NCBI GenBank assembly: GCA_964058845.1
Contig: CAXKVR010000449.1
Coordinates: 1 to 64,000, forward strand
Source of the DNA: Carex sylvatica
Lineage: Eukaryota > Streptophyta > Magnoliopsida > Poales > Cyperaceae
Reading direction: 5' to 3'
DNA length: 64,000 nt
Each line of letters begins with the position of its first letter. Position 1 is the stretch's first letter. A model generated the notes under the pieces. It did no database searches. It was not told the origin of the DNA and worked only from the letters and a program-made list of their open reading frames with translations. Shown here piece after piece: positions 1-12,783 of this stretch. Position numbers and translations under genes: made by a program.

Positions 1-3000
1 TTTGCTTCTGCAAGTGACTTGTAATGGTCAAGAAGTATTTACTAATCACAATAAATTGGGTGCCAATGGCCGTGGCGTTATTTGTGATGTAATACGATAC
101 TGTGCTAATTTGCAAAAAACCCATAAATATAAATCAATACGAAAATTATATAGCAAATCATGCTTACCTTAGGTACTGGTGCAATAGTATTCCTATGTTT
201 TATTTGAAAGCCGACTTTTGAAAGTGTTATGAAAACATTTTGGCCATCATCAGGGTGCTCTCCCTGAAATTGTTTCAAACACAGAGTCATACAACACAGC
301 AAAAACTGGAGAAAAATGAAAAAAAATACTGGAACAACTAAGAACCCACATACTATTTTTCGTGAAGCAATACTTACCAATATTTTAGGATACTTCAGCA
401 GCTCTACAGCATCCTCAAGAGTGAGTTGGTTAATATTCTTGTTCTGTACAAAATATAATCCATGAGATTTTGAGTTTGCATCTTTTAAGTTTGGTTAAAA
501 TTACTCTAACCATGTTTACGCAAAGTATTTTCTCAATTGCATACCCAAACCGTAATTAAGAAGTACAACGATCAAACACGCCACATTCCTATAGGCCAGT
601 AAAGCAGAACTTGGTGCTAAAGCTACTACTGTCTGGGTCAATATTGTATTACTACACCTTTTCTGAAAAACTAGGAATACATAATAGCTACGTTATTGTC
701 CCAGAAACTTACAGGAAGAGGGGTTCTTTTTGGGGTGCATCCCTTGTTGTCCTCTCCTAATTGGACATAGTATCCATAAGGGCCATTTTTTATTAGCACC
801 TGTCAAGTTTAAAAAAAAGGTAACTAACAGGAAAGACATGATTTAAAAAAATAAAATAAAATAAACCCCTAAAAAATAAAGATAAATTTTTTTTTTTTTT
901 TTTAATTTTGACAGCAGCTGAAGGTACATGTTCCTTTGATCATTTTAGCAAGTGATGCTTTATTTGCTTCATTTACTTTTATAATTTTTATTTTAGATTT
1001 TCCTAGCTGCTTAGGGTTGAGTGAGGCTTTTTTGGCTCATAATAGTGTTTGCTGCATCAGGAAAATCAAGAAAATCCTTCACTGGCTAAAAACATGAACA
1101 GGGCAAGTCCAAGTTTTACCCTACTAGCAACTGACCGTCAAGAATATAAAAACCAAATGACTACCTAGAGTAAAATCTTATGCTTTAGAGCAAATGATTA
1201 ATAAATCCCTAAATTGGGAACACCCTATAATGTGATCTCAAAGAAATTCTTGCAAAATGATATTCCACTGATTTTATTTTGAAAACAAATACAAGAAAAT
1301 CTAAAAAAAGATGATGCAACAATTAGCTCTTAGTCCTAACCTTTTGGTCAGTACCAGGAAAATTTCCAATACACTTTGCAGGAAAAGATGAATTCTGATT
1401 TTTATCTGGGTCTTGAGCATCATCATCCTCTTGAAATAATGTACTGGATATGTACCTATTATACATAGAACCAACAATTTGTATTAAATGATCAGTAAAA
1501 GAAAAAAAAAAAAAAAAAAAAGCCTTTTTCAGACAAACAACATAAGATGGAATTTGGCCATTCCACACTGCAAACATAAAGTATTACTTTTCATTGTCGT
1601 ATTGGTACCAGCTTGATCACAAAATTTCAGTTCTTTGTTAATTCTAACCTATATATTTTAAATGCCATTCTAGGCAGGTCATGTGCCTTGCTGACACATT
1701 TCACTGCAAACAGCTTCAATCATCTTTAATTGAAGAAAACTTGGTTATCATTGCATTTATGTTATTTTATTTTATTTCTTTAGAGAGGAAGGAGGAGAGG
1801 GAGGGCGGGATTCACTTACTTGCATCTAGGGTGTTGATCACAGCCTATGAAATATCCCATACCAAACCTACTAACTTTCAATCTCAAAGTACCGGTACCA
1901 CAGCTGCATATACAAAAGGAAGAACTTGTAAGATTATACTCAGCATTAATCAAATTTTGAACATTTAAAAAAACTAGTTGATTTTGACAAAAATAATTTG
2001 AATTTTACAATATCTATACATTTCACATGGAATAATGTATGCTGATAAATAAAGGTGGAACAGTTTTGTCTGATTATTAAGAAAAGTGCTGCATGCCATT
2101 ACCTAGGGCATATCCTGCTCTCACCAGGGAGTTGTGCAAACAATATGTGGCCAAATTTAGATTCCAACAGGCTCTCTACCTATGAAAAAAAAAAAAAATC
2201 TACTTTCAAAATTAACCATTCAGCCTCCCAGCACTTTTCTTGAAATCATTAAAAAATACAACAACAACCAAGCCTTGAGTCCCAAAAAAGTTGGGGTAGG
2301 CTGAAATCATTAAAAAATAATATTGTTATTTCTAGTTTGTAAAGGAACAGAAGAACTAAATGTAAGTACCTCCCTTGGATTGACTTGAACAGCTAGTTCA
2401 CAGCACTTGCTAAAGCGTGACCAGTAATCATTCAAAAGGGCTTTCCATTGTGAGGTCCCAGCAGAGACGTTATCCAACTAATCAGGAAACAAGATGAGAA
2501 GATGACAAAAGGAATATGAAAAAATAAATAAGAGGAAACATAACAGCTTCAACATCCTCTAATCAATGTTTCTCTCATAGCCAGAATGCAACCGGTACAG
2601 TCTGGTACGTGCTACATAAAACTACTCAGTATAGGCACTATCATAATTAATGTCATTACATATGAATATGTACACAAATATTATCATGGAAGCATACCTC
2701 AGTCTCCATACCAGCAGTAAAGTTATAATCAGTAACCTCGGAGAAATGCTTAGCAAGAAATTCTGTAACCTAAAAAAAGATATTCAACAAGAAAATTGTA
2801 GGACTTAAACAGAAAGTGCACCACAGATCGGAAATAAAATAATAAAAAAAAATCATAAATTAAAAAAAAAATGAGCACATTGTCCTTACCATGCGGCCAC
2901 GGAATTCAGGATGAAACGCCCGGCTTTTCATTACAACATAGTTTCTATCCTGATTATTACAACCATAGAAAACTAGATTTATAAGATTGTCAACCCAAAT

Positions 3001-6000
3001 GATCCTTTATCGAATTAAAAACAACAAGATATGTAAAAGAAAGAAGTTACTTGGAAAGGAACTAGGGGAAAAAAATATAAAGTACCTGCAGCACTTTCAT
3101 TGTAACTGCATAAGTAGATGGCCTTCCAATTCCAAGCTCCTCCAGCTTTTTAACCTTTTTAAATGTTTTAAGGATCAATTATGAGTAAGATGATTTAACT
3201 ACACAAACATATTAAGCATATCATAGTTGTTTTGTGCTAATCACTAACCAGTGCACCCTCCGAATAACGTGGTGGTGGTTTGGTGAAATGCTGGCTGAGA
3301 TTCACCTCTCCCAATTTTATAGATTCATTGACCTGAAAAAGATGAATAAGTTATTAGCATATTCACATTTCCTTGGTCATAACATCCAGAATTTAACACA
3401 AGACACACATACACATCCATATCCACAGAAAATATTTACCTCCAGTCCTTGTAGAACCTCAGAATGCTTATCATGAGTCTCATCTTCATCGCTGTTAGTA
3501 CCGATTGCTCCCGCTTCTTTGTCCTGATATTTACAAAGGATATCTTTAATATTTTTTGGCTTCTCTGCAACTGTAAATCAAACATATAGTACCAACAAAA
3601 TCTCTACTCTCCAATCACTAACAATATTTAACAAATATATTGTCCGTTCTAGTACCAGCTGCTATGAGAATGAATGAAAGACTGCTACAGGCTACAGCAT
3701 CTCACATGGAGTAATGCAATGAAATACATATCAGCCATCTAGTAGGTGTGATGAATATTTTACATAAAACTAAGGACGGACCTCATAAACAGCCCGATAT
3801 CCAAGAAAATCAACTCTTGAGGCCGAGGAGCGAAAAATCATATCCTTGTCAGCTGTACCAATGTCAACTTGAATCTGGAAAGAAATATCAATTTAGCTTA
3901 TTGATCACCTTTACTTGCAGTACAGACCTTTACAATTGTCAGCAGTTATGCTGTTGGAGTTATTTGTTCTTGAATTTCAAATTTTCAAAAGTTTTTAAAA
4001 AGTTACCCATTGAAAATTAAATGACACAAAAATCAAGTAAAATTGATAATCATTATACTAATAACGAGAATAATACTTTTCAATGATTAAAGCTAATTAG
4101 ACGAAACAAACATGACCGAAATAGTTACAGATGTGCACCAAGTAATAAGAAATTAATATACAAAATGCAAATCAACAAACATACTATGTTGTTCCTTGCA
4201 GGGTCCATTTGGCAAGCCATTGTTCGAGCCCAAATAAGTGAGTATAGCTTGAAAGCATCTTCATCAAGAACCCCTCTTAAAGTAGCTGAATATATTTAGT
4301 AGAAGTTAGCAAAGAACCACAGAATTATACCAAAGATTCGTAGTCCAGTACAGCAGAAATATTTCAGATTAGGCAGAGAAGATATTTCTCCACCATTTCA
4401 GAAGTAAAAGACAAACACTTCATGAATCTGCAGCATTGCATAAAACCAGTACCAAATAGTGATACAATGCTTGTTGTTTGGTACTCTCTAAAATTAATAG
4501 ATAAAAATAGAAGAAACCCTCACATGGCAACCTCCTTATGTCAGTGGGCCTGATAGCTTCATGCGCCTCTTGTGCATTTTTTACTTTCTTGGAATATTTG
4601 CGTACCCCCGATGAACTAAATTCATCTCCGAATCTGCAACAAAGCAATCATACTTCCATAAAATCCAATTTTTTTCTAAAATAAATACATAAAATCAAAG
4701 AAAAGAAAGATCAAGACAGATCCAGTATAATGCAGGTAATTTGTGCCTCCTAAATTTCATTGAGGAGACAAATTTAATGAACTCCATAAAGCTTCCGGGC
4801 CAACTGTAATTAGCGAGGCATACTAGCTGCAGTCTAGGCTGCAAATTTAGCTGATTGCTTGTGCCTCTGTCGTGTTCCATCCGAATTTAACCCAAGCTTA
4901 ACTCGTTTAATTAGACTTTTGGCTAGCTCAAGCACAAGTTCAAAATCATTTGGATCGACTCGCTTGAGCTCGATTCAAAATAACTCAGTACATAATTTTA
5001 TTCCATTTGGAGTACCTAGCTTTAATATGACACGTGAGATGCTTAATTTTTAGATATAATTTGTAAACTTTGTCCATATTTTATCTAGAAAAGAACAACT
5101 ATTAGTTATTTTACAATTTAATTTCTTATAATAATATGGAAATTAATACAACAAAAGCGCATATTGGAGTTTGCTTGATTCGAATTTGAATTCCAATCAA
5201 GCTCGACTCAATTCGACTTATAATCAAATCAAGCTTGAGCTAAGGCTGGCTCGATCGAGCTTGATTCATTTGCAATTCTGCCTGGTACAAATTACTACGA
5301 GCAAAAGAGAAAATACGTACAGTACCAGAGAAGTGTGTTATAGTTTTTTTTTAGTCGAAACACATTATGAATAAAAACATTTGAAGTAATGTATAAATTG
5401 AGTCCAAACATGTTGTTTTTCATGTCAAGATGTAGAAAAAACAGAATTCTGCCATGTCACAATTCAATGAAAGTGTTATCAAGTTTTAGCTTGCAGTCGT
5501 CAGACAAATATGGACTTCCACCCCTATTTTGGTGTGAGAAAAGTGCCAACCTTTCTTGAACAAACGATACTATGTCCTTTGCGGCTCCTTCAGAAATCTT
5601 CAATAGAAAAAGGAAAAAACACATTATTACACAAGGGATGAAAAATTTTCAAATTAAGTTCCCTCATACAGAAAAGAAAAAACAATTAAAGCAGGGTTCA
5701 TACATGAAAGCCATCTGTACGCATGTAGGTTATGAGTCCTGTAGCTTCTACGTCTGATAATTTAACCCCTTCATAGAGCCGCTGAGCCAACTGTAATTAG
5801 AATAACACCATAATTAGGCCAGCTGATGAAAATGAACTTAAGACTTTCAGCTTGCAGCTGAGAAAGAAACACAGAGGACAGGTTAAATCATAAACCTTCC
5901 TCCAAGCTAATAAAATGTCTGGCAATTTGCCCAAGCTAATAAAAGGTTATAGTGAAAGAATTTATTCTGTACTTAATGAACAATTGAAAAGTACATTGTA

Positions 6001-9000
6001 CAAAAACTTACCTTCATGGTGGAAGAGGCACTAAATTGCAGCTTATTCGCAGAGTCTTGTTGTAAAGTCGATGTTATATATGGCACAGGTGGGTTCCTAG
6101 AAACCTTGCTAGTTTTCTTACTCAATACCTTAAATTTCGAACTTGAAACACGTGTCTCAATCTCCCTTGCCTTCTCCTCAGAGCAAACTGAGAGCTGATC
6201 CAATTTCTTTCTACCATAATGTGTCAAATGCGCATCGAATCCGCTCTCCTTAGCCAAAAACAGACACTTGACATTCCAGTATTCTGCTGGCTTAAACTGC
6301 TCTATCTCATTCTCTCTATCACATATCAGGGCAAGTGCAGCTGATTGGACACGTCCAGCTGACTGACAGCCTGGCAATTTCCGCCAGAGCACGGGAGAGA
6401 TGTTAAAACCAATGAGGTAATCGAGGGCCCGCCTAGCCAGGTAAGCATTGACCAAGTCCATGTCAATGTCCCTTGGTGACTGAAGTGCTGCCTTGATAGA
6501 ACTCTCAGTAATTTCATGGAAAACAACTCTTGATATGGCGATGTCTTTGGTCAGAGCATCTTGCTGGTGGAGCATCTCAACTATGTGCCATGCAATTGCC
6601 TCACCTTCCCGGTCAGGATCCGATGCTAGAATTAGGTTTTCAGCTCTGAAAAAGAAAATCAGGAAAACCTTTTTTCAGTTTTTTATCATACGATTTAGGT
6701 GTTTAATAGGCAGAGTTCAGCACACTTGAAAAGTTTAGTAATCCTAGCAGTACACATATGAATCACATCAATTCATGCATTCATGTTCAGCTGTTCAGAG
6801 GAAACAAATAAAAGCAGAATAAAGCATCCTAGCACCAATTTTTATCATACAATTGAGACAAACAAGATGAAAGACAATATCAGTAGTTTACATACCTATT
6901 AACCCCCCCCCCCAAGGGGTGTTCATCGGTTCGATTCGGTTTCAACCGAACCGAAATAGGCAAAACAAAGTTATAATTCGGTTTCAAAAATAGAATAGAA
7001 CCGAACCGAACCAAAGTTTTATTTCGACTTGTTCGGTTCAAACCAAAATATATTAATTTTTTATTTAAAGCAATTGATTTATAATAAACCGAAGTATATT
7101 AAGAAATAAACCGGAGTATTACGAAATAAACTGGGATATTAAGAAATAAACCGAAGTAATTAATGCAATTGATTAAGAAATAAACAGGGAAGGTCCGGAC
7201 AAAATTCATAATATATAAAAGTTTGGTCGATTCAGTTATTTTGGTTTTGAAAATTTCTAAACCGAAACGAACCGAAGTTATAATTCGGTTTTAAAAAGCA
7301 AACCAAACCATTAAACCGAACCGATTGGTCCAAACTAATTTGGTTCGGTTCAAAACCGGACCCAATGAAACAACCTCCCCCCCCCCCCCCCCCCCGAACC
7401 AAGCTGCACTGATGACTTAAGGATTGGAGCACTTTAGTTACACGTAGGGTCGGTAAGCCCTCAGGTAAATCCATTTGACAATTAGTAAACAAATAAAATA
7501 AATATATACCCGTTTAGTGCATCACGAATACTCTTCAAGTGGGTCCATGCAGCATGTGGAACCTCCCAAACCATGCTAAAATCCTCATCTGGCCGTACCG
7601 ACCTTGACCTCCCAGCCAGGTCTCTCACATGGCCATAACTTGGCACCACCTCATACATACTTCCAAGATATTTTTGAATCACTTTTGATTTCGTAACTGA
7701 TTCCACAACCACCACCGATTTCCCAACTGGGGGGTATAGTGGCTTGAAATCGTGGGACCTCCCTCTTTTTACTGCCCCATTTACTGACTCTGCAACAGTA
7801 TTAGATCTTTTAGTCCTAGAAGAGGCTCTAGAAGAGCCCTTTTTTGAGCTAGTCGTATTAGCAACATTTTCCTTTTTAACTGTCCTCGAATTTTTGGCCT
7901 TCGAAGGAGATTTTACTGAGCTTGTTTTGACCAAATTTTCAGGTGGAGATGCACTGGTGGTAGATTTCTTAGCCTTTGATGACATTTTTGACCTTTGGAG
8001 CACAGCCACCCCATTTGTTGAACTAGCAGAGGTTGACTCCTTTTTCTTTTTAGCTGTGCTGGAATTCTTGACCTTCGACAGAGTTTTCTTGGGGATTTCA
8101 GCTTCAGCCTCTTTTTTTGTTTGAGGAGTACTAGTCCCAGAGGCCTTTTTCTTTTCTTTAGATGCTTTGTTGGATTTCTCGGCCTTTGACAAAGTTCTGT
8201 AGGAGATTTCAGCCTCAGCATCTTTCTTCGTTTGAGAAGTACTAGTCCGGGAGGCCTTTTTCTTTTCTTTAGATAGTATTTCAGTATTTATACTGGCTTC
8301 TTTTTCTTCCTTTGAAACAGGTTTATCAGCTTTAGTAGTTTTTATGGGTTTTTTCATGGGTTTACTAGCTGATGTGGTACTAGATCTTCCATTTAGACTA
8401 GTGTAGAGGGAAAATGAGCCGCCTTTTCTCTTCGGTGCGTTTGTGGATATTTTATCAGCAAGCTCCTTCGATTTTCCTAAAATTACACAAATCACTATTA
8501 GTCTCCTGAACTCATTTATATATATAAAAAAAAATCAATTTTACCAAGAAAGACAAGCTTTCAGGTGGTATATACAAGAACTTGACCAGATATTCTTGAT
8601 TTCTTGGTACGCATGATTATGAGTAGGTTGTCTAAACAACTGACAACCAACTTAGCCCAATTCAAATTCAATTTAAGGGGAAAAAGGAAACAATTGAACA
8701 GGGACAAGTTAACTCATCATCAATAACCTTCAATTTGGATGCTTAAATTAACCAAAATTAGCCATTACACACAAAAAAAGTGCAAAAACAAATAGTTCAA
8801 AGGTCCTGATCGGATATAGGAGGTGACCATAATGGTACCAAGACGAGCATGCTAGGCATTGTTAAACAATAGAAAACAATGATACCTGCATGACCAGAAG
8901 AATAAGTGGCCCACCCTTTGAATTGCAAGGGTAATCTACAAGTGGACCTTGAATTGGCATGGGTTAATGCACTACAATTAATTATTGGATGCTGTAAAGG

Positions 9001-9636
9001 CTTTATCCATCTTACACCAATGGCGAGGGGTGTGTAAGGTAAGCTGGTAAAACGAGAGCTCATGAATGGTTGGTATTGTATCTGCACAATGCCAGTTGAG
9101 ATAACATAAACAACTGTGGATCTTAAATAAAAGATTAGATTATTTATAAAACAGTAGTTTGATAGGTTATAACAAACAGATTAATGGCATGGAAGAATTA
9201 TGAAATTTCAACTGGTAGACATTTTTAGTGTAAAAATAAGTATGTACTAGTCAGGTTCAGTACCGGTATGCACTCAAATTGAGATAGATTGAACTTTTAA
9301 TCCCTTTTCATAATTTTTCTTAGATAGTTGGGTACAATTAATTGCATATCTGAGGTTTTCTGCGATTAAAATCCAACATTAGGCAGTGCTTAGACATCCT
9401 TGTTTCTACTACTACCTATCAAAGACGCTGCATTCTTACTGTTCATTTAGTAAAGGGAATAAATGCAAGGTTTGCAGTTAATACCAACAAATGAAGAAAA
9501 TAATAGAAGATGAAACAATTATTGGGGGAAAAAAGGAAAAGTAAAAGAATACCATGGCCGGAGGAAACCGGTACGGACTAGATAAACTTCTCTGTACGCA
9601 GCTCGAAGAAAACATGTTTCGAAGCTGGAGCGCCAT
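1..9636 (-). CDS. Type IA DNA topoisomerase (bacterial TopA type), organelle-targeted, 3' end outside window
   Basis: Relaxes negatively supercoiled DNA by cutting and rejoining one strand; plant members act in mitochondria and/or plastids. Exons on the minus strand: 9636-9553, 9081-8886, 8476-7510, 6645-6012, 5790-5704, 5597-5551, 4633-4518, 4285-4185, 3874-3778, 3570-3440, 3332-3249, 3154-3086, 2949-2890, 2769-2698, 2477-2370, 2179-2103, 1903-1820, 1455-1341, 799-713, 443-378, 263-168; phases close (1,126 codons). The start opens a Ser/Arg-rich presequence (MALQLRNMFSSSCVQRSL). Residues 94-330 are a Lys/Ser-rich tail. Toprim has Glu352 and DPDREGE at 425-431; the catalytic Tyr649 sits in TGLITYMRTDG. 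One C4 zinc finger uses Cys975, 978, 998 and 1004, followed by TopA C-terminal repeats (NGPYGYYVQLGED). A further acceptor may lie at 8-9. The 3778 donor is the least certain junction: it was chosen because the stronger-looking site at 3782 breaks the frame. Introns carry hAT-like relics. Confidence 0.93.
4850..5290. mobile_element. Degenerate non-autonomous element in a topoisomerase intron
   Basis: A segment rich in repeated 'aagctcgactcg' type words in both orientations, flanked by similar 'tgcaaat' words pointing inwards. This word composition is typical of short plant hAT-like non-autonomous elements. Its ends and target duplication cannot be fixed. It fills the intron between exons 6 and 7. 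Confidence 0.35.
6915..7376. mobile_element. hAT-like non-autonomous element between poly-C tracts in a topoisomerase intron
   Basis: Begins AGGGGTGTTCATCGGTTCGA and ends with the imperfect inverse of it; the interior is full of 'ggttcggtt' and 'aaccgaacc' words. Poly-C runs flank both sides (about 6903-6913 and 7377-7395), so any target duplication is hidden in homopolymer. It lies in the intron between exons 3 and 4 of the topoisomerase gene. Confidence 0.55.
8095..8317 (-). repeat. 111-bp in-frame tandem repeat inside topoisomerase exon 3
   Basis: Two adjacent 37-residue units in the basic N-terminal tail share the pattern SKEKKKASxTSTxQTKKxAE followed by AEI and TLSK. At DNA level the phrase beginning 'atttcagc' recurs at 8095 and 8206, exactly 111 bp apart. 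The tail resembles histone-H1-like basic tails, which suggests non-specific DNA binding; that role is inference. Confidence 0.8.
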
Positions 9637-9984
9637 TGGAGAAACCTTCTACAAACTAGAAAAGAAGGCTATTGAAGCATTACTGACAAGAAATGGAGAA
9701 CTCATAGGAAATGAAATATGAATTGGGGGGCCACCATCGGTTATCGCCTTACTTGATGTGTCTAGGTTAGGGCTTCGCAAGCTATCTGCTGCATCGTTTT
9801 TGTCTTCTTAACTTTGTTTATTTTACACGTGGGAGTAGAGGACTGAGGAGAGAGCTCGGACTACCAAGCAATGGAGGCGGGCGCGTGGGAGCGTCGGCTG
9901 TGAGAGGTGATTAGCGAAGAGATAACATGTCGGGTCGGGGTTTAGGGGTTTTGTTCTTCTCCGTTTATCCAACCTGGAAAAATC
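9637..9984 (-). promoter_or_regulatory. Upstream region of the topoisomerase gene with a G-box
   Basis: No open frame was recognised here. A palindromic CACGTG (G-box core, bound by bZIP/bHLH factors in plants) lies at 9836-9841, about 200 bp upstream of the ATG at 9636. No convincing TATA box could be fixed. Assigning promoter function rests only on position and the motif. Confidence 0.4.
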
Positions 9985-10910
9985 CATTTTATCAAATTGC
10001 AGTAAAATGGATCTTCATAGGTGATTAGGTGGATTATTCGGAGCCGTTCAATATGCATCAAATCTGCAAATTTTATATTCATACGAAGATCCATTGGATA
10101 AAATGAATCTGCAAAATTTTGCTATGCATTTATATCTCTGTTTTAAAGTTCATACATTTGATTCAAACTATATAATCTTTGTATGAAAATATATCCGAAG
10201 ATCAAATTTCTTATTCTTTTTATATTTTTTTTATACTAATTATACTAATTCTCTGATAGGTGGCTTAAAATCTTTAAATAAGATGATTTCCTATTTATTT
10301 TATCAAATTGCAGTAAAATGGATCTTCATAGGTGTAGGTGGATTATTCGGAGCCGTTCAATATGCATCAAATCTGCAAATTTTACATTCATATGAAGATC
10401 CATTGGATAAAATGAACCTGCAAAATTTTGCTATGCATTTTTATCTTTGTTTCAAAGTTAATACATTTGATTCAAACTACATAATCTTTGTATGAAAATA
10501 TATCCGAAGATCAAATTTCTTATTCTTTTTAGATTTTTTTTTATACTAATTTTCTGATAGGTGGCTTAAAATCTTTAAATAAGATGATTTTCTATTTATT
10601 TTATCAAATTGCAGTAAAATGGATCTTCATAGGTGATTAGGTGGATTATTCGGAGCCGTTCAATATGCATCAAATCTGCAAATTTTACATTCATACGAAG
10701 ATCCATTGGATAAAATGAACATGCAAAATTTTGCTATGCATTTATATCTTTGTTTCAAAGTTCATACATTTGATTCAAACTATGTATCTTTGTATGAAAA
10801 TATATCCGAAGATCAAATTTCTTATTCTTTTTAGATTTTTTTTTTATACTAATTTTCTGATAGGTGGCTTAAAATCTTTAAATAAGATGATTTTCTATTT
10901 ATTTTTTAAA
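9985..10910. repeat. Three tandem units of about 300 bp
   Basis: The phrase 'atcaaattgcagtaaaatgg' starts at 9991, 10302 and 10603, giving periods of 311 and 301 bp. Each unit ends with 'ggtggcttaaaatcttta' and 'aataagatgatttt'. Within each unit 'aatggatcttca' and 'gaagatccatt' are inverted copies about 100 bp apart, so each unit could fold. Short open frames cross the units but they are interrupted and match no family I recognise. Confidence 0.85.
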
Positions 10911-11345
10911 ATATATATAGAGAGAGTAAGGCTACGCTACATCGTGAATCAATAGGGTGTTTTAATTCGCGCTCTTATCTCGAAGTCTAAATAGCCGATC
11001 TAAACTGTTAGATGTTTAATCTATATTAAAATGTGCTTGGAGACCAAATTTTACATTTTTTTGAATTTTTTTACTATTTATTAAGATGGTTTGAAAATTA
11101 TTGTTTTTATTAAAATTTTGCACCATTAAAAAACAACAATTTTCAAACCATCTTATTAAATAGTAAAAAAAATTCAAAAAATATAAAATTTGGTCTCCAA
11201 GCACATTTTAATATAGATTAAACATCTAACGGTTTGGATCGGCTATTTTGAACTTTGAAACTAGAGATATGAGCGCAAATTAAAATACTCTCATTAATTC
11301 ACGAAGTAGAGTAGCCTTACTCTCTCTCTATATATATATATAAAA
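10911..11345. mobile_element. Fold-back (long inverted repeat) MITE
   Basis: Nearly the whole segment is one palindrome: arms of about 200 bp (10911-11112 and 11126-11345) around a loop of roughly 15 bp. The ends are 'agagagtaaggctac' and its inverse, set in TA-rich flanks that may be the target duplication. No coding capacity. Related fragments ('ggagaccaaattttaca') recur near 58165. Confidence 0.8.
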
Positions 11346-11485
11346 TATAAAATTCAGCTTCTAAAAATATTTTTATATAATAATCAATGGTTAAGATTGA
11401 TTGTTTGAACTCAATACGTAGCATGGAATGTCCAGACTCATAGACTCTAGCCAATCTGCATTCTTAAAAGATAGATATATCTTCA

Positions 11486-12007
11486 GTGTTTTAAAAATCG
11501 GTCTATTCGGCCGAATATTCGTATTCGGTTGGAATTCAAATAGAAAATGAGTATTCGGTCTAATATTCGGTTTCGAATATTCGGCCGAATATATTTTTTC
11601 GCATATGATTTATTCGGCCGACTTTTTCCGCATAGAGAATAAGAATTTGAATATGTCCGAATATGGACCGAATATGGCCGAATATGGCCAAATATGGATC
11701 AAATATGCTCGAATATGGCCAAATATGGCCGAATATGGCCTGAATATGGCCTGAATATGGCCCGAATATGATTTACTTGTAGTTTTGTAATCTGTATTGT
11801 GGGTTGTTAACTTGTTCTAACTTATGTTATATTTTATTTATGTTTATTTGTAATATTTATCTATGTTTATCTATGTTTATTAGAGTTAATGCCTATAATT
11901 TTTCATTTGAAAATCCGAATATATAAATCCAAATATGCGGCCACATACCGTATATGCGGTATCGGTGGCTTTCCGAATACCGAATAAGAACCGATTATTA
12001 AAACACT
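11486..12007. mobile_element. hAT-like MITE with 8-bp target duplication
   Basis: Terminal inverted repeats begin AGTGTTTTAA and end TTAAAACACT, followed inward by 'atcggt'/'accgat'. Flanks ATATCTTC (11478-11485) and ATATCTTA (12008-12015) match at 7 of 8 positions, the hAT duplication length. The interior has a run of about ten 'gaatatggcc' words (about 11648-11770). It is non-coding, and it abuts a LINE fragment. Confidence 0.75.
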
Positions 12008-12009
12008 AT

Positions 12010-12117
12010 ATCTTAGACAATGTGTTGATTAGTCAAGAAATTATACATTATAGCCATGTTCAAAAACAACCTAGTGTAATCATTAAGGTTGACTTTGAGA
12101 AGGCATATGATAAAGTT
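12010..12117 (+). pseudogene. LINE reverse transcriptase fragment
   Basis: About 36 codons remain open and contain IIKVDFEKAYDKV, the plant L1-type reverse transcriptase block with the first catalytic Asp. The upstream part is absent, replaced by the adjoining hAT-like element. A 20-bp phrase 'atcttagacaatgtgttgat' recurs about 127 bp downstream, so the fragment also had a local duplication. Not functional. Confidence 0.7.
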
Positions 12118-12780
12118 TTACAACACAAAGTAGCGATCTTAGACAATGTGTTGATACAAAATCTAACTTGTCCTTTCTTTTAAGTTTAACTAAGCACACA
12201 CAACTAGAAACTCTCAAATGATCGAAATTTATTTTTTCTTGATAAAGAATTTCTAATGAATTTTTATTTTTTACGACAACGCTAGTTAATCTATTAGTTA
12301 GGTGTGTGATAACGCCAATTTATATAGCGAAAATCACTACTTTCAAATACGGAAAATGACAAAAAAGTGTATGCAAAGTAGCTATTTTTTGAATTATTTA
12401 CCGCAAACGTATTTTTAGGCTATTTTGACAGATTTTAGAGAAAGTTGTGTATTTACGCCGAAAATAGAGCAAAAATATGATATTTAAGATTTATGTTTGA
12501 GCTTTGGGCATGTCAGCCTTGAAATTTTTGGTTTTATTTATCCAGTTGAAGTCAACTTTGGAGTGATCTACGAGCTTTTTCAGGTTACGGCAAGTCATTT
12601 TGTCAGGTCCTTTCAGTACAGGCTTATAATTGGGACTCAGTTACTTGGGTCAGGTCAGGTCAGATGCATCTGTAATCTCTCCCTCTCTCTCTCTAATCTC
12701 CCTTGTTTCTCTGCATTTATCTATCTTGATACTGTTGTTGTTGTTTCATATTTTATCAAGTACAGCATTTGGGTGATAAA
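12118..12780. other. Unassigned stretch
   Basis: No gene recognised. It contains a pyrimidine-rich microsatellite (tctctccctctctctctc near 12680) and a short 'gtcag' run. It directly precedes the pseudouridine synthase exon and may be part of the same captured block. Confidence 0.4.
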
Positions 12781-12783
12781 TCT

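Noticed and set aside
7744..8124. 126-codon open frame on the plus strand
   Set aside because: It is antisense to the Lys-rich topoisomerase exon 3; its Phe/Leu/Glu-rich peptide mirrors that codon composition.
10283..10495. 70-codon frame in the 300-bp repeats
   Set aside because: The frame is broken in the neighbouring copies by small indels, and matches no protein family I know.
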